NCBI GenBank assembly: GCA_948468465.1
Contig: CAOKJJ010000046.1
Location: 1 to 31,368, forward strand
Reading direction: 5' to 3'
Origin: an uncultured Eubacterium sp.
GTDB taxonomy: Bacteria > Bacillota_A > Clostridia > Lachnospirales > Lachnospiraceae
DNA length: 31,368 nt
The notes under the pieces were generated by a model, which ran no database searches, had not been told where the DNA came from, and saw only the letters and a list, made by a program, of their open reading frames with translations. The position numbers were made by a program, and so were the translations under genes. Shown in pieces: positions 16,379 to 24,447 of this stretch (position 1 is its first letter; each line of letters starts with the position of its first letter).

Positions 16379-16696
16379 TCAACTAATTTTTTTTAATATC
16401 AAGATTGTAACGCTTTCAATTATAATAACAATATTATAAATCCATTGAATAGAGTTTGCCATTGTTAAGTCATCAACTTCAATACTAAATGATATTTTTG
16501 CAAAAAGATTTACAAGCAAAATAAATGCTATCGTAGAAAATGTACTTGCTTTTCCAATAATGGCTCTTCCTCTCTCATCATGCGAAGTTTTGCTAAATAA
16601 TAATACTAGCAATATTACAGTAAAAATAACACTGACATTTACTCCCACACGAAACAGCATGACATTTTTACTAAGTTCATTAATAACTTCTATCAT
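16379..16696 (-). CDS. Small membrane protein, copy 2 of tandem pair
   Basis: A 105-residue protein with about three membrane segments and the motif TSHDERGRAIIGKAS. It pairs with the copy at 15911-16228 over the whole length, at roughly two-thirds identity. Its ATG is two bases after the stop that the intact frame of the XRE regulator would use (16699), the usual layout of a regulator/membrane-protein pair. GGGGGA serves as the ribosome site. The substitutions are mostly conservative and hydrophobic, so both copies look functional. Role unknown. Confidence 0.75.
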   Translation of the reverse strand: MIEVINELSKNVMLFRVGVNVSVIFTVILLVLLFSKTSHDERGRAIIGKASTFSTIAFILLVNLFAKISFSIEVDDLTMANSIQWIYNIVIIIESVTILILKKIS

Positions 16697-16698
16697 GA

Positions 16699-16921
16699 TC
16701 AGTCCCCCTTATCAAAAATAAATAATTCTTTTATATCCGCTTCTAATATCTGAGAAATTGCATACGCTAAAAAGTGAAGGATTGTACTTATTTTTCTCCA
16801 ATTGCATAATTGTTTGTCTGGATACCCCCGCAAGATTTGCAAGTTCCTGCTGCGTCATCCTTTTTTTTGCCCGCCAGACGTGTATCTGTGTATCTACTAT
16901 TTTATATTTCTTTACTGCCAT
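16699..16921 (-). pseudogene. XRE-family regulator with a frameshift near its C-terminus
   Basis: From ATG 16921 (GGAGGTG at 16931-16937) the frame gives a clear helix-turn-helix: [30 protein letters not shown]. After that the family continues as [19 protein letters not shown], but this lies in another frame. The switch is at a run of five T (coding strand CTTTTTAGCG); one T fewer would give an intact protein ending at 16699, two bases before the membrane protein gene. As read, the protein ends in an unrelated tail of about 20 residues. The DNA-binding part is intact, so a shortened repressor or slippage-made full-length protein are both possible. Confidence 0.8.
16701..16838. repeat. 138-bp perfect direct repeat, copy 2
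   Basis: The partner of 16233-16370, here still inside the fuller XRE regulator gene. The sequences diverge abruptly at 16839, where this copy goes on into the helix-turn-helix region. Confidence 0.9.
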
Positions 16922-16968
16922 ATACTTATACACCTCCATCATGTTCTGTCCCCTGTAAAACATTTTCT

Positions 16969-16997
16969 ATTGTAACATTTTCTACTCTTTTTGTAAA
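16969..16997 (-). promoter_or_regulatory. Promoter of the XRE/membrane-protein module
   Basis: TTTACA (16992-16997), a 17-base spacer and TACAAT (16969-16974) on the minus strand, the same two hexamers as the lanT operon promoter. The rest of the 16964-17256 gap holds only the lanP terminator; I see no gene in it. Confidence 0.7.
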
Positions 16998-17215
16998 TAA
17001 TATTTTTCATATTGAAAAAGCATTCATGTATCTAAAAATTCGGGCATAAATTCAGCTACTTTAAATACAAGGAACATCAAAAATACGATATCAGTATTCG
17101 ATCAGGCAAGATAAGACAATTAACATTTACTGCCTGCGCTATATTTATCATCTCATTCTTCTTCCTATTATCATATACAATTGTAATAAAAAAATCAATA
17201 TTTTTATAACAAATT

Positions 17216-17247
17216 AGCAGAAGGGATCATACACGACCCCTTCTGCT
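17216..17247 (-). terminator. Terminator after lanP
   Basis: A 10-bp perfect stem AGCAGAAGGG/CCCTTCTGCT (17216-17225 with 17238-17247) lies ten bases after the lanP stop. The sequence after it on the minus strand is T-rich but has no unbroken T run. Confidence 0.65.
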
Positions 17248-17256
17248 CCTCAATAA

Positions 17257-18618
17257 TTATTTTAACATATGAAGTGACTGATATAAATGAACCTCTCCCG
17301 CTCCAAAATAAACATCTTTGCCAACTGCTCCAATATCCTCTGTTCCACGCATCATATCCTCCGTAATCTGATTCATAGAAACATCCTGCCCTTTTTCGAT
17401 ATAGTAAGATAAAATATCCGCAAGGCCTGCCGAAACCGCCGGAGCTGCAAAGCTTGTCCCATATGAAAAACTATACCCCTGCGGTACATTCAGTGAGGAT
17501 AAGCCATTGTCTTTATTTGTTGGATAAAGGCAGTAAATCCACTTACTTAAATCCAACACGCCGTCCACATAGACCAGATCTCCTCCAGGTGCGCACAAAT
17601 CAATATTCGATCCAAAATTGCTATAGGATGCCAAAGCGTTTTCCATTACGGAAGAAACGGTAATGCACTGCCTGATACCGCCTGGCAAATGTCTCTTGTG
17701 CTCCGTCTCATAATACTGATCAAGATCCAGACTTTTATTTCCGGCGGACGCAACAACGATACAGTTCTTTGTTTCGGCATATGCAATCGCTCTCTGAAAC
17801 GCTTCGATTGTTAATAATTCACTTTCCACATCTTCACATTTATATGTGCCAAGGCTCATATTAATGATGTGGTTGCCATCATTTGCCGCCTGAATCACCG
17901 CACGGATCGTCCAGTCTGAATCACCTGTTTCTTCTCCAATCACCTTATAGACTGTTATTTCGGCTTGCGGTGCAACTTGTGCAAGGATACCTGCTACACC
18001 TGTTCCATGTCCATAATGGTCCGCAATGCCAGCTTCGTCTGTTACATAAGAACAGGAATCTTCCATATTAATTTTTCCTTTCAGAATAGGATGTTCCGTA
18101 TCCACTCCGCTGTCAATCAACGCAATTCTTGCCCCATCTCCTTTTGCAATGTCTAATGACATTCTATGATCCGTTATTTCATCCACATGCCAGGCCATAG
18201 CGTCAAACAGCTCTTCATCCGTCAACTGTGAGCGAAACCGGCTGTCTCCCGCAGCATCAATAGAAACATTGTTTAAATCAATGCTGTTTAATGGATTCTG
18301 CGGAGCGGATATATCCGGCAGATTCCCTTTTGCAGAAATAAACGGTCGGATACTTTCATGGCTGATAAGCTCCTCCTTATCCACCGATGCCGGCAGGTCT
18401 AAATGAATGCATGCAATTTCAGGAATCCATGATACTGTGATTTCAGGTGAAATCTGACGGATCGCCTGTTCAAATTGTTCCATCGTATCACCGGATTTCA
18501 AAAGCAAATCCAGGCTGTTCCCTTCCTGTTCTTCTCCTGTTGTACCTGCAAAGACCGTGCCTGCAGTCATCATTGTTAAAATCAATCCGATTACTAATAC
18601 TTTAATCTTTTTACCCAA
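17257..18618 (-). CDS. lanP: Subtilisin-type lanthipeptide leader protease LanP (CylA-like)
   Basis: A 453-residue secreted serine protease. A signal peptide (1-24, ending FAG) and a propeptide of about 120-130 residues precede a subtilase domain with D169 (ALIDSGVD), H204 (HYGHGTGVAG), oxyanion N294 (ASAGN) and S389 (GTSFAAP). Start is TTG at 18618 with GAGGAG nine bases away; it overlaps the lanT stop by eight bases, so translation is coupled. In cytolysin, CylA removes GDVQAE from peptides already cut by the transporter, cutting after Glu. All four clear precursors here have G-D-x-x-x-E at that position, so this enzyme probably finishes all of them outside the cell. There is no cell-wall anchor. 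Confidence 0.9.
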   Translation of the reverse strand: MGKKIKVLVIGLILTMMTAGTVFAGTTGEEQEGNSLDLLLKSGDTMEQFEQAIRQISPEITVSWIPEIACIHLDLPASVDKEELISHESIRPFISAKGNLPDISAPQNPLNSIDLNNVSIDAAGDSRFRSQLTDEELFDAMAWHVDEITDHRMSLDIAKGDGARIALIDSGVDTEHPILKGKINMEDSCSYVTDEAGIADHYGHGTGVAGILAQVAPQAEITVYKVIGEETGDSDWTIRAVIQAANDGNHIINMSLGTYKCEDVESELLTIEAFQRAIAYAETKNCIVVASAGNKSLDLDQYYETEHKRHLPGGIRQCITVSSVMENALASYSNFGSNIDLCAPGGDLVYVDGVLDLSKWIYCLYPTNKDNGLSSLNVPQGYSFSYGTSFAAPAVSAGLADILSYYIEKGQDVSMNQITEDMMRGTEDIGAVGKDVYFGAGEVHLYQSLHMLK

Positions 18619-20779
18619 CTGCCTGTTCTCCTCTCAATTTATTAACATTCAGATTACCGCTGTATATATAGCTGTATAATCCCTGCTTTTTCATAAGTTC
18701 CTCATGTGAACCTTCTTCAACGATATTCCCCTGATACATTACGATCACTCTGTCAAAATGCTGAATCGTGTTTAATCTGTGCGATACTACAATACAAGGA
18801 AAATCATATTCTTTGACTCTGTTCATAATATAATTCTCGGAAATATTATCCAGCGCGCTCGTAGGCTCATCCATAACCATTAATTCCGGTTGATTCACAA
18901 TCGCACGCGCAATCGCTATCCTTTGCATCTGTCCGCCGGAGAGGTTCATTCCGCCTTCCGATATCAGCGTTTCATACCCCATCGGCAATGTCTGTATGAT
19001 TTCATCTACTCGCGCGTCATCTACTGCCTTACGAAAGAGTTCATCCGTAATATCGGTTTTATTCATCAGAATATTTTCTTTCAGGCTCATATTAAATATG
19101 GCCGGATTCTGATTCACCATACTAACCTTTTCCCGTATTGCGCTCTGACTTAATTGTTTCATATTTTTTCCATTCAGCAGGACTTCTCCTTCAGATGGCG
19201 AGTACAATCCGGACAGCACTTTTATCAACGTACTTTTTCCTGATCCGCTCGGTCCCACGATCGCAACTTTTTCGTTTTTGCCGATCTTCAAATTAATATT
19301 TTTTAATATAGGTTTTTCGAACGTGCTGTACTGAAAACCGACATTTCTTAATTCTATCGAGTTATACGGCTCGTTGAGTGTTTCTTTTTCATCGTCTGCT
19401 GTTATCTTTTGTTCTAAAATTTCTGATAATTTTCCAAAGTAAGAACGTAATAACATCAAAGACGAAAAAGCGCCCATAATGGTAATGATCGGTGTAACAA
19501 AAGCCGTTGCAACCGCGTTAAAACTAATCAGCTCGCCTACGGACAACGTACCGCTGCTAATCCCATAAATCCCCACGCCGATAATCATTAACGGCATTGT
19601 AAATTGTGTTGCTGTCGAAATATTTCCGATGAATCCGGCTGCCCTGTTTTTACTCATTTGGACTTTCAGCTGTTCGCTGAAATTCTTTTCCCAATCTTCA
19701 TAAAACTGTTTCTCTGCACCGATAGATTTCACCGTTTCCATCCCTTCAAATAATTCCACCAATGTCCGGTGTACTTTTGAATGTAAGATCAGCTCCTTGT
19801 CTGTCAATGCCTGATACCGCCTGGTATTCAAAAAGGATGATACCACGATAATAAAAATGCCGCCCATGCTGACGATCGTAAGCTGCAGAGAATAACGAAC
19901 CATCAGGTATAAATATGCCACTACAAAAACGATGTCTATCACTGTGGTAACCAATTGGCTGCTCAATAATTGCTGGATATACGTGGTTAAATTAGACCTG
20001 AAAATCAAATCTCCGGTGGAACGATTTACAAAAAAATTAAGCGGCAGCGCCATAATTTTTTTCATAAACTGCGTCATTAAATGCCGTTCAAAAAAATTTT
20101 GAAAATGAGCGACAATCAGCGTCCTGCCTACCTGCAATACGTAATACATGCCAAAGATAATTCCTACCACGATCATAATTTCTGACACTGTCATTTCCTG
20201 TGACAATATCATGTAATTGTCTACTACCCTCTGCGTAATTACCGGTATTCCCAATGCAAATATTTGTATCAGGATCGTGAAAAAAAGCACGCCAAGTATT
20301 TTGAATTTTTGATCCGCAAGTAAGTTTATCAGCACATTTTTTTCTTTTTCCTGTTTTATGCCATCCGCGATTTTTTTGTCAATCTCATTTGGAACAAGGA
20401 CCATATTAGAAAAATGTTCTAAAAACTCCTTATAGGAATACTTTTTTCTTCCCTGCGCCGGATCTACTACGATCATATGAGTGACACTCATACGTTCAAA
20501 AACAACATAATGTTTATGATCCCAAAACAATATGCATGGCCTGTTGTTTTCCTTAAAAAAATCAAGATCCAATACTTTATAGCCTGATGAAGATATTCCA
20601 AAATCCTGAAAAATTGACTTCAAATGAAACAGTGTATTTCCTCCTTTTGGAACTCCATACTTATCACGCAGTGAATTTAATGAGACATGAATGCCAAAAT
20701 AGTTTAAGAGCATGGTAACTGAGGTGATTCCGCATTCGCTGTGTTCACTCTGCTCTATGAACTTAACCTTTCTTCTCAC
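18611..20779 (-). CDS. lanT: LanT: C39 peptidase-containing ABC transporter
   Basis: A 722-residue exporter that cuts double-glycine-type leaders and exports the peptide. The C39 domain (1-130) has C16 (EHSECGITS), H90 (HKHYVVF) and D106 (DPAQG). Six membrane helices span about 155-440. The ATPase has Walker A GPSGSGKST (about 509), LSGGQ (about 613), Walker B ending MDEPTSALD and the switch His in VSHR. The start is a GTG (20779) with a G-rich but weak ribosome site, 66 bases after the small double-glycine peptide. It is the only C39 transporter in the window, so it presumably serves all GA/GS/AA-leader peptides here. It overlaps lanP. Confidence 0.95.
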   Translation of the reverse strand: MRRKVKFIEQSEHSECGITSVTMLLNYFGIHVSLNSLRDKYGVPKGGNTLFHLKSIFQDFGISSSGYKVLDLDFFKENNRPCILFWDHKHYVVFERMSVTHMIVVDPAQGRKKYSYKEFLEHFSNMVLVPNEIDKKIADGIKQEKEKNVLINLLADQKFKILGVLFFTILIQIFALGIPVITQRVVDNYMILSQEMTVSEIMIVVGIIFGMYYVLQVGRTLIVAHFQNFFERHLMTQFMKKIMALPLNFFVNRSTGDLIFRSNLTTYIQQLLSSQLVTTVIDIVFVVAYLYLMVRYSLQLTIVSMGGIFIIVVSSFLNTRRYQALTDKELILHSKVHRTLVELFEGMETVKSIGAEKQFYEDWEKNFSEQLKVQMSKNRAAGFIGNISTATQFTMPLMIIGVGIYGISSGTLSVGELISFNAVATAFVTPIITIMGAFSSLMLLRSYFGKLSEILEQKITADDEKETLNEPYNSIELRNVGFQYSTFEKPILKNINLKIGKNEKVAIVGPSGSGKSTLIKVLSGLYSPSEGEVLLNGKNMKQLSQSAIREKVSMVNQNPAIFNMSLKENILMNKTDITDELFRKAVDDARVDEIIQTLPMGYETLISEGGMNLSGGQMQRIAIARAIVNQPELMVMDEPTSALDNISENYIMNRVKEYDFPCIVVSHRLNTIQHFDRVIVMYQGNIVEEGSHEELMKKQGLYSYIYSGNLNVNKLRGEQAVG

Positions 20780-20845
20780 GATGCCCAGCCCCCTTCCCTA
20801 TCATAATTGCAGAAAAGTTATGTTCTTCCTTCTTTATCATCTGAA

Positions 20846-21013
20846 CTATACTCCTATTTTCATTTTAAGGATTTTTCCCTGTATGTACTCATCAGAAATA
20901 TATCTGACCTGGCTATTTCCGCTCCCAAACACTTTTTTCATCTCATCTTCACTCAATTTTATGCATTTGCTGTCCTTTACTGCAAGCTTATCCTTGTCTT
21001 TCCATGTTTTCAT
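20846..21013 (-). CDS. 55-residue double-glycine-type peptide, candidate signal peptide
   Basis: A short gene directly upstream of lanT. AGGAGG (21022-21027) is eight bases before ATG 21013. The N-terminal part ends IKLSEDEMKKVFGSG (18-32), which has the spaced hydrophobic residues and small-residue end of C39 leaders. The remainder, about 23 residues starting NSQVRYISDEY, is basic and hydrophobic at its end (KILKMKIGV) and has two Ser but no Cys. So it is unlikely to be a lanthipeptide; a ComC/BlpC-like signal or a linear bacteriocin are the options. It shares a promoter with lanT and lanP. Cutting after GS, as in cytolysin, would leave Gly at the front. Confidence 0.8.
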   Translation of the reverse strand: MKTWKDKDKLAVKDSKCIKLSEDEMKKVFGSGNSQVRYISDEYIQGKILKMKIGV

Positions 21014-21072
21014 TTCAATCGCCTCCTTTACAATGTTCTATACAATATGTTTTTCTATCATATTACACCTGT

Positions 21073-21119
21073 ATTGTATAACAATCTTTTCAAATTGTAA
21101 AGTATTTTTTTCAATTCGT
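21073..21119 (-). promoter_or_regulatory. lanT operon promoter with 21-bp direct repeats
   Basis: TTTACA (21096-21101), a 17-base spacer and TACAAT (21073-21078) on the minus strand, 60 bases before the small peptide. The coding strand carries ACGAATTGAAAA (21108-21119) and ACAATTTGAAAA (21087-21098), 10 of 12 identical and 21 bases apart. That is the spacing of direct repeats bound by LytTR regulators such as AgrA and ComE. Confidence 0.65.
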
Positions 21120-21149
21120 TATTTATTTTTATTAAAATGTTCATAAAAC

Positions 21150-21181
21150 AAAAAAACCACCAGCACAAAACTGATGGTTTT
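21150..21181 (-). terminator. Terminator after the regulator operon
   Basis: A stem of AAAACCA and CAG with their complements (one internal mismatch) gives seven T on the minus strand, directly after the stop at 21189. It insulates the lanT promoter region from the kinase operon. Confidence 0.8.
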
Positions 21182-21188
21182 CATACAG

Positions 21189-22223
21189 CTATAACGACGC
21201 GCCTTTTTCCATAAAAAGACAAACTTCCAAATCCTCTCTTTCTTTCACCTCAAATACAATCCTCCACCGTACCTTCTGCACAGGTTCAAAATGTAAGGAA
21301 GAAATCGCTGTCCGTCTATTCTCGTCAGCGCTTTTTCCAGCCATAAACACCCCCACTGCCGCCGCACTGTGCGGACTGTCTGCTTCTCCAGCCGTTTCTT
21401 TCACACTCTCCTCCAGTTTCGGATGATCGCCATACGCACAGTCCCGAATATCCAAAAGGCCGCGGTCTGTTTCTGGCGTTATGCTGTAAGAAAGCATTTG
21501 ACAATATTCCGGATAAGCCACCCCTTTCTTCCCAATCTCCGCAAAGCTGTGCCGCATCTGTTCGCATCCATGCAGCGTCAATAGGTACTCCTGCCCGGTA
21601 ACCGGATGAATGGCCCTGATTGTATCACCATCACAGCTCATATCCGTCGTAAAATGCCCTGCCGAGACAGAAACAGTGTTTGCACGGAACAATAACGATG
21701 TTTTCCGCGGAGACAATATCGGCGTTTCGCTCCAATTGTAGACAAGCCGCCCAAAATGCCAGCAGCACTCTCTGTCGCAGCCGTAAGCGTCCATCCATTC
21801 TTCCGCGTTACTGTCATTTTGAAATCCGTTTTCAGCTTCAGAATCAGCATTTCCCATCTGAATAATATGTTTCGGATACCATCTCACACTGCTGCTCATA
21901 CGCAGCGTCAGCGGTACGTCATCCAGCCGCATTTCCACTAAAAAATCCCTGCTTCCCGGATTATCCGCATCTATCTGCTCAAATTCTTCCGGCGTTTTTA
22001 CAGACATCCGCCGTTTGGAATCCCATTTTTTCAAAAACACCTCCATTGCTTCTGTTGAAATTTTTGCGCATACGTCCAGTACGGCCCCTGCATGGCCTGT
22101 ATAAACGGCAGGAATAAACAGCTCCTGTGCTCCCCAACATACAGTCTGCCGAATCGGCACCGCTGTCAGTTTCGTGCCAGGCTTTCCTTTGCCCCATATA
22201 TTATGATCAAAATACACATCCAT
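21189..22223 (-). CDS. Uncharacterised cytoplasmic protein in the regulator operon
   Basis: I chose ATG 22223 because AAGGAG (22233-22238) is nine bases before it; an in-frame ATG at 22232 would overlap that site. The product has 344 residues, no signal peptide or membrane helix, many acidic residues, and scattered Cys and Trp. Short blocks such as HNIWGKGKPGTKL, SSVRWYPKHIIQ and AYGCDRECCWHFGRLVYNW stand out, but I do not recognise a family. It begins 27 bases after the kinase stop, so it is the third gene of that operon. It may act in the process the two-component system controls. A substitute function cannot be named from the sequence. Confidence 0.7.
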   Translation of the reverse strand: MDVYFDHNIWGKGKPGTKLTAVPIRQTVCWGAQELFIPAVYTGHAGAVLDVCAKISTEAMEVFLKKWDSKRRMSVKTPEEFEQIDADNPGSRDFLVEMRLDDVPLTLRMSSSVRWYPKHIIQMGNADSEAENGFQNDSNAEEWMDAYGCDRECCWHFGRLVYNWSETPILSPRKTSLLFRANTVSVSAGHFTTDMSCDGDTIRAIHPVTGQEYLLTLHGCEQMRHSFAEIGKKGVAYPEYCQMLSYSITPETDRGLLDIRDCAYGDHPKLEESVKETAGEADSPHSAAAVGVFMAGKSADENRRTAISSLHFEPVQKVRWRIVFEVKEREDLEVCLFMEKGASL

Positions 22224-22250
22224 TGCATTCATCTCCTTATCCAGCATCCA

Positions 22251-23585
22251 TTACTGCAGCGGAATCAAAATCTTCAGGCTAAACCAGCTGTCCTTCAAGC
22301 TGACATCCACCTCTCCTCCATATTTATGCACCGTATGCCGCACGCTCTTTAAGCCATAGCCATGAAATCCGTGCTGTGCTTTTGTCGTCACCGGGAGCTC
22401 TTTTTCAAACTGCAGCTGCTGCTCACAATAATTTTCAATCCGTATAATCAAAAAATCCCGCTGCGAAAATACCGAGACATGAATCATTCGTTTTTCCGGC
22501 TCCGCCAGCTTTTTTTCATATTCGATCGCATTATCCAGCGCGTTTCCAAATATCGAGCAAATATCCATGACATCCATAAAGTCCAGCAGCGCCCCGTCTG
22601 CGACGATCGTCATTTCGATCTCGTTTTTCATGCAGTTGAGGCTTTTGCTCGTCAGCAGCGTATCCAGCACGGAGTTGCCCGTATGCTGCTGCGCGCCGTA
22701 GCTTTTGATATCCGCTTCCATCTGATCCAGATATTCACTCCGCTTATCCGCGTTTTCTTCGGCACGCAGCGCATGAATATGATGCTTCAAATCATGATAT
22801 TTAAAATGTATCAGCTCCAACGTCTCCTGTGACTGCTGGTACTGCTCATACTGATTGCACAGTATCATCTCCATCCGCGCAAGATCCTGCTGAGAACGCA
22901 GATGCAGCCGCTGGATATGATACGCGTAAAAGATCGCCAGGCCGCTCAGATCCACAAGCGTACGGACATTAAACACATCCGCCCGGTATCTGCCTCCAAA
23001 CGGTGTATTCGTATATACAAAGCCAAGGTTGCTGCTTAAAAATACGGAAATGCCGATCACCGCCGCAAATATAACCTCGCGTCCTGTAATCCCCAGGTCA
23101 TGCTCTCCAGCCGCAACCTGCCTGCCCAGCTTCCATAATATAACATATACCGCCCCATAAACAGCAAACAACAGCAATATCGCTATCCACTTTTCAGTAA
23201 ATCCGCAATAATAATAAAAATAACAATGCAGCTGCCACTCTAAAGATGCCGCAAACTCCGCCATTACAAAAGCCCGGATGCAATGGTATGCCGCGTCTGA
23301 CGCGCTGATATCGCTGCATCCCCAAATGAGCAGATACATCATAAGCAATGCGACTGCCATATACAAAAACCACAAAAACCCGCTCTGCCCCTTTGTCAGT
23401 ACGAGAAAAACCGCCTGCACAGGCAGTGCCAGACCAAGCATCCCCCACACTTTCCATCGCGCAAACCGCTGTCGCTGCTCCAAAATGCAGACCATACAGG
23501 CAAGCCACTCTGCCAGCGCTGTAAACAGCCTTGGTATGTCCGGCAGCATCTGCCCCATTGCATGATAGGCATCATACTCTGTCAT
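22251..23585 (-). CDS. AgrC/ComD-like GHKL sensor histidine kinase
   Basis: A 444-residue kinase. The N-terminal half (about 20-225) has six to seven membrane helices and almost no outside domain, typical of peptide-sensing kinases of the AgrC/ComD class. A coiled region leads to the phospho-acceptor motif FKYHDLKHHI (H264). The GHKL ATPase follows, with IFGNALDNAIE (N348, N352) and HGYGLKSVRHTVHKYGGEV. It starts one base after the stop of the regulator gene, so the two are co-translated. The signal is unknown; the double-glycine peptide 1.2 kb away is a candidate. A carbohydrate-linked or envelope cue is also possible, since GH3 genes follow. Confidence 0.9.
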   Translation of the reverse strand: MTEYDAYHAMGQMLPDIPRLFTALAEWLACMVCILEQRQRFARWKVWGMLGLALPVQAVFLVLTKGQSGFLWFLYMAVALLMMYLLIWGCSDISASDAAYHCIRAFVMAEFAASLEWQLHCYFYYYCGFTEKWIAILLLFAVYGAVYVILWKLGRQVAAGEHDLGITGREVIFAAVIGISVFLSSNLGFVYTNTPFGGRYRADVFNVRTLVDLSGLAIFYAYHIQRLHLRSQQDLARMEMILCNQYEQYQQSQETLELIHFKYHDLKHHIHALRAEENADKRSEYLDQMEADIKSYGAQQHTGNSVLDTLLTSKSLNCMKNEIEMTIVADGALLDFMDVMDICSIFGNALDNAIEYEKKLAEPEKRMIHVSVFSQRDFLIIRIENYCEQQLQFEKELPVTTKAQHGFHGYGLKSVRHTVHKYGGEVDVSLKDSWFSLKILIPLQ

Positions 23586-23586
23586 C

Positions 23587-24294
23587 TCAGTCCACCTCGC
23601 TCCAGTATCTTGTCAGCTCCTGCATAAACGCACCCGACCTCGGACGGCTGATTAACAATGGCTCTCCCTTTACAACCGCACATTTATCCCGCACGCCCTC
23701 CACATGCTCCAGATTAATCAAATATCCCTTGTTGCCGCGTGAAAAATGCATGCCGCGCAGCAATTCCTCAGCCTGCTTCATCGTGCCGCTGGCAGTAAAG
23801 ATTCCGTCCTTCGTATGATACACCAGATTATGCGCCTGGCTCTCCACATAATAGATATCCGAAGCGTCCAGCCTTAATACACCGCCCCGAATCTGAATCA
23901 CCACCGGGTTTTTCGTCTTCTTTTTCAGTCTGGCAACCGCACGCCCGATCTTTTGGGAAAACGCAAAATAAGTCACCGGTTTTAAAATATAGTCCAACGC
24001 CCCGACTTCATATCCGCGGATCGCGTACTGCGCCATATTCGTAATAAAAATAATGATTACCTCAGAATCCATTTTTCTGATTTCTTCCGCGGCTGTCATG
24101 CCGTCTACAAACCGCATCTGGATGTCCATCAAAATCAGGTCATACTGCGCCTTATAATCCGATGTAATGCCATCCCCGTCCCGATAAATCTTTACTTCAA
24201 AAATCTCGTCGATTTCTTCCTGAAAATCCTTTAAATACTGCCGAAGCTGGTCAATATACAGCTCATCATCTTCCACAATGGCTATTCTTATCAT
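23587..24294 (-). CDS. LytTR-family response regulator (AgrA/ComE type)
   Basis: A 235-residue regulator. The receiver domain has acidic pocket EDDE (8-11), D57 (LILMDIQM), a Thr switch in FITN and K105 (LKPVTY). The C-terminal LytTR DNA-binding domain (about 130-230) has the typical DIYYVESQAHNLVYHTKDG. First gene of the operon, with its own promoter and a GGAGG before the ATG at 24294. LytTR proteins bind pairs of ~9-bp direct repeats with a period near 21 bp; such repeats are found in the divergent GH3 promoter and in the lanT promoter, both plausible targets. Confidence 0.93.
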   Translation of the reverse strand: MIRIAIVEDDELYIDQLRQYLKDFQEEIDEIFEVKIYRDGDGITSDYKAQYDLILMDIQMRFVDGMTAAEEIRKMDSEVIIIFITNMAQYAIRGYEVGALDYILKPVTYFAFSQKIGRAVARLKKKTKNPVVIQIRGGVLRLDASDIYYVESQAHNLVYHTKDGIFTASGTMKQAEELLRGMHFSRGNKGYLINLEHVEGVRDKCAVVKGEPLLISRPRSGAFMQELTRYWSEVD

Positions 24295-24332
24295 AAAGCG
24301 CCTCCATGTCTGCCGTTTTTTACCTGTGTTCT

Positions 24333-24361
24333 ATTATATAGGAATTTTTCTTACAGTACAA
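24333..24361 (-). promoter_or_regulatory. Promoter of the two-component operon
   Basis: TTGTAC (24356-24361), a 17-base spacer and TATAAT (24333-24338) on the minus strand, about 40 bases before the regulator start. Confidence 0.75.
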
Positions 24362-24447
24362 CCTTTTTCCTTTCTGTTATTTCAATTTTTTCGTCATTAT
24401 AACTAATTTAACAAGTTATTTTTTATTAAAAATATACAGAACAAATA

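Noticed and set aside
20846..21013. Small peptide before lanT as a lanthipeptide precursor
   Set aside because: The part after the GSG site has no Cys and only two Ser, so no thioether ring can form.
3098..21140. LanFEG immunity ABC transporter within the locus
   Set aside because: The only ABC ATPase is that of LanT; no separate two-domain transporter was found, so immunity genes may be outside or be the small membrane proteins.
21014..24294. agrB/agrD-type autoinducer genes beside the AgrC/AgrA-like pair
   Set aside because: No AgrB-like membrane protease or AgrD-like Cys peptide is present; the third operon gene is a soluble protein of unknown type.
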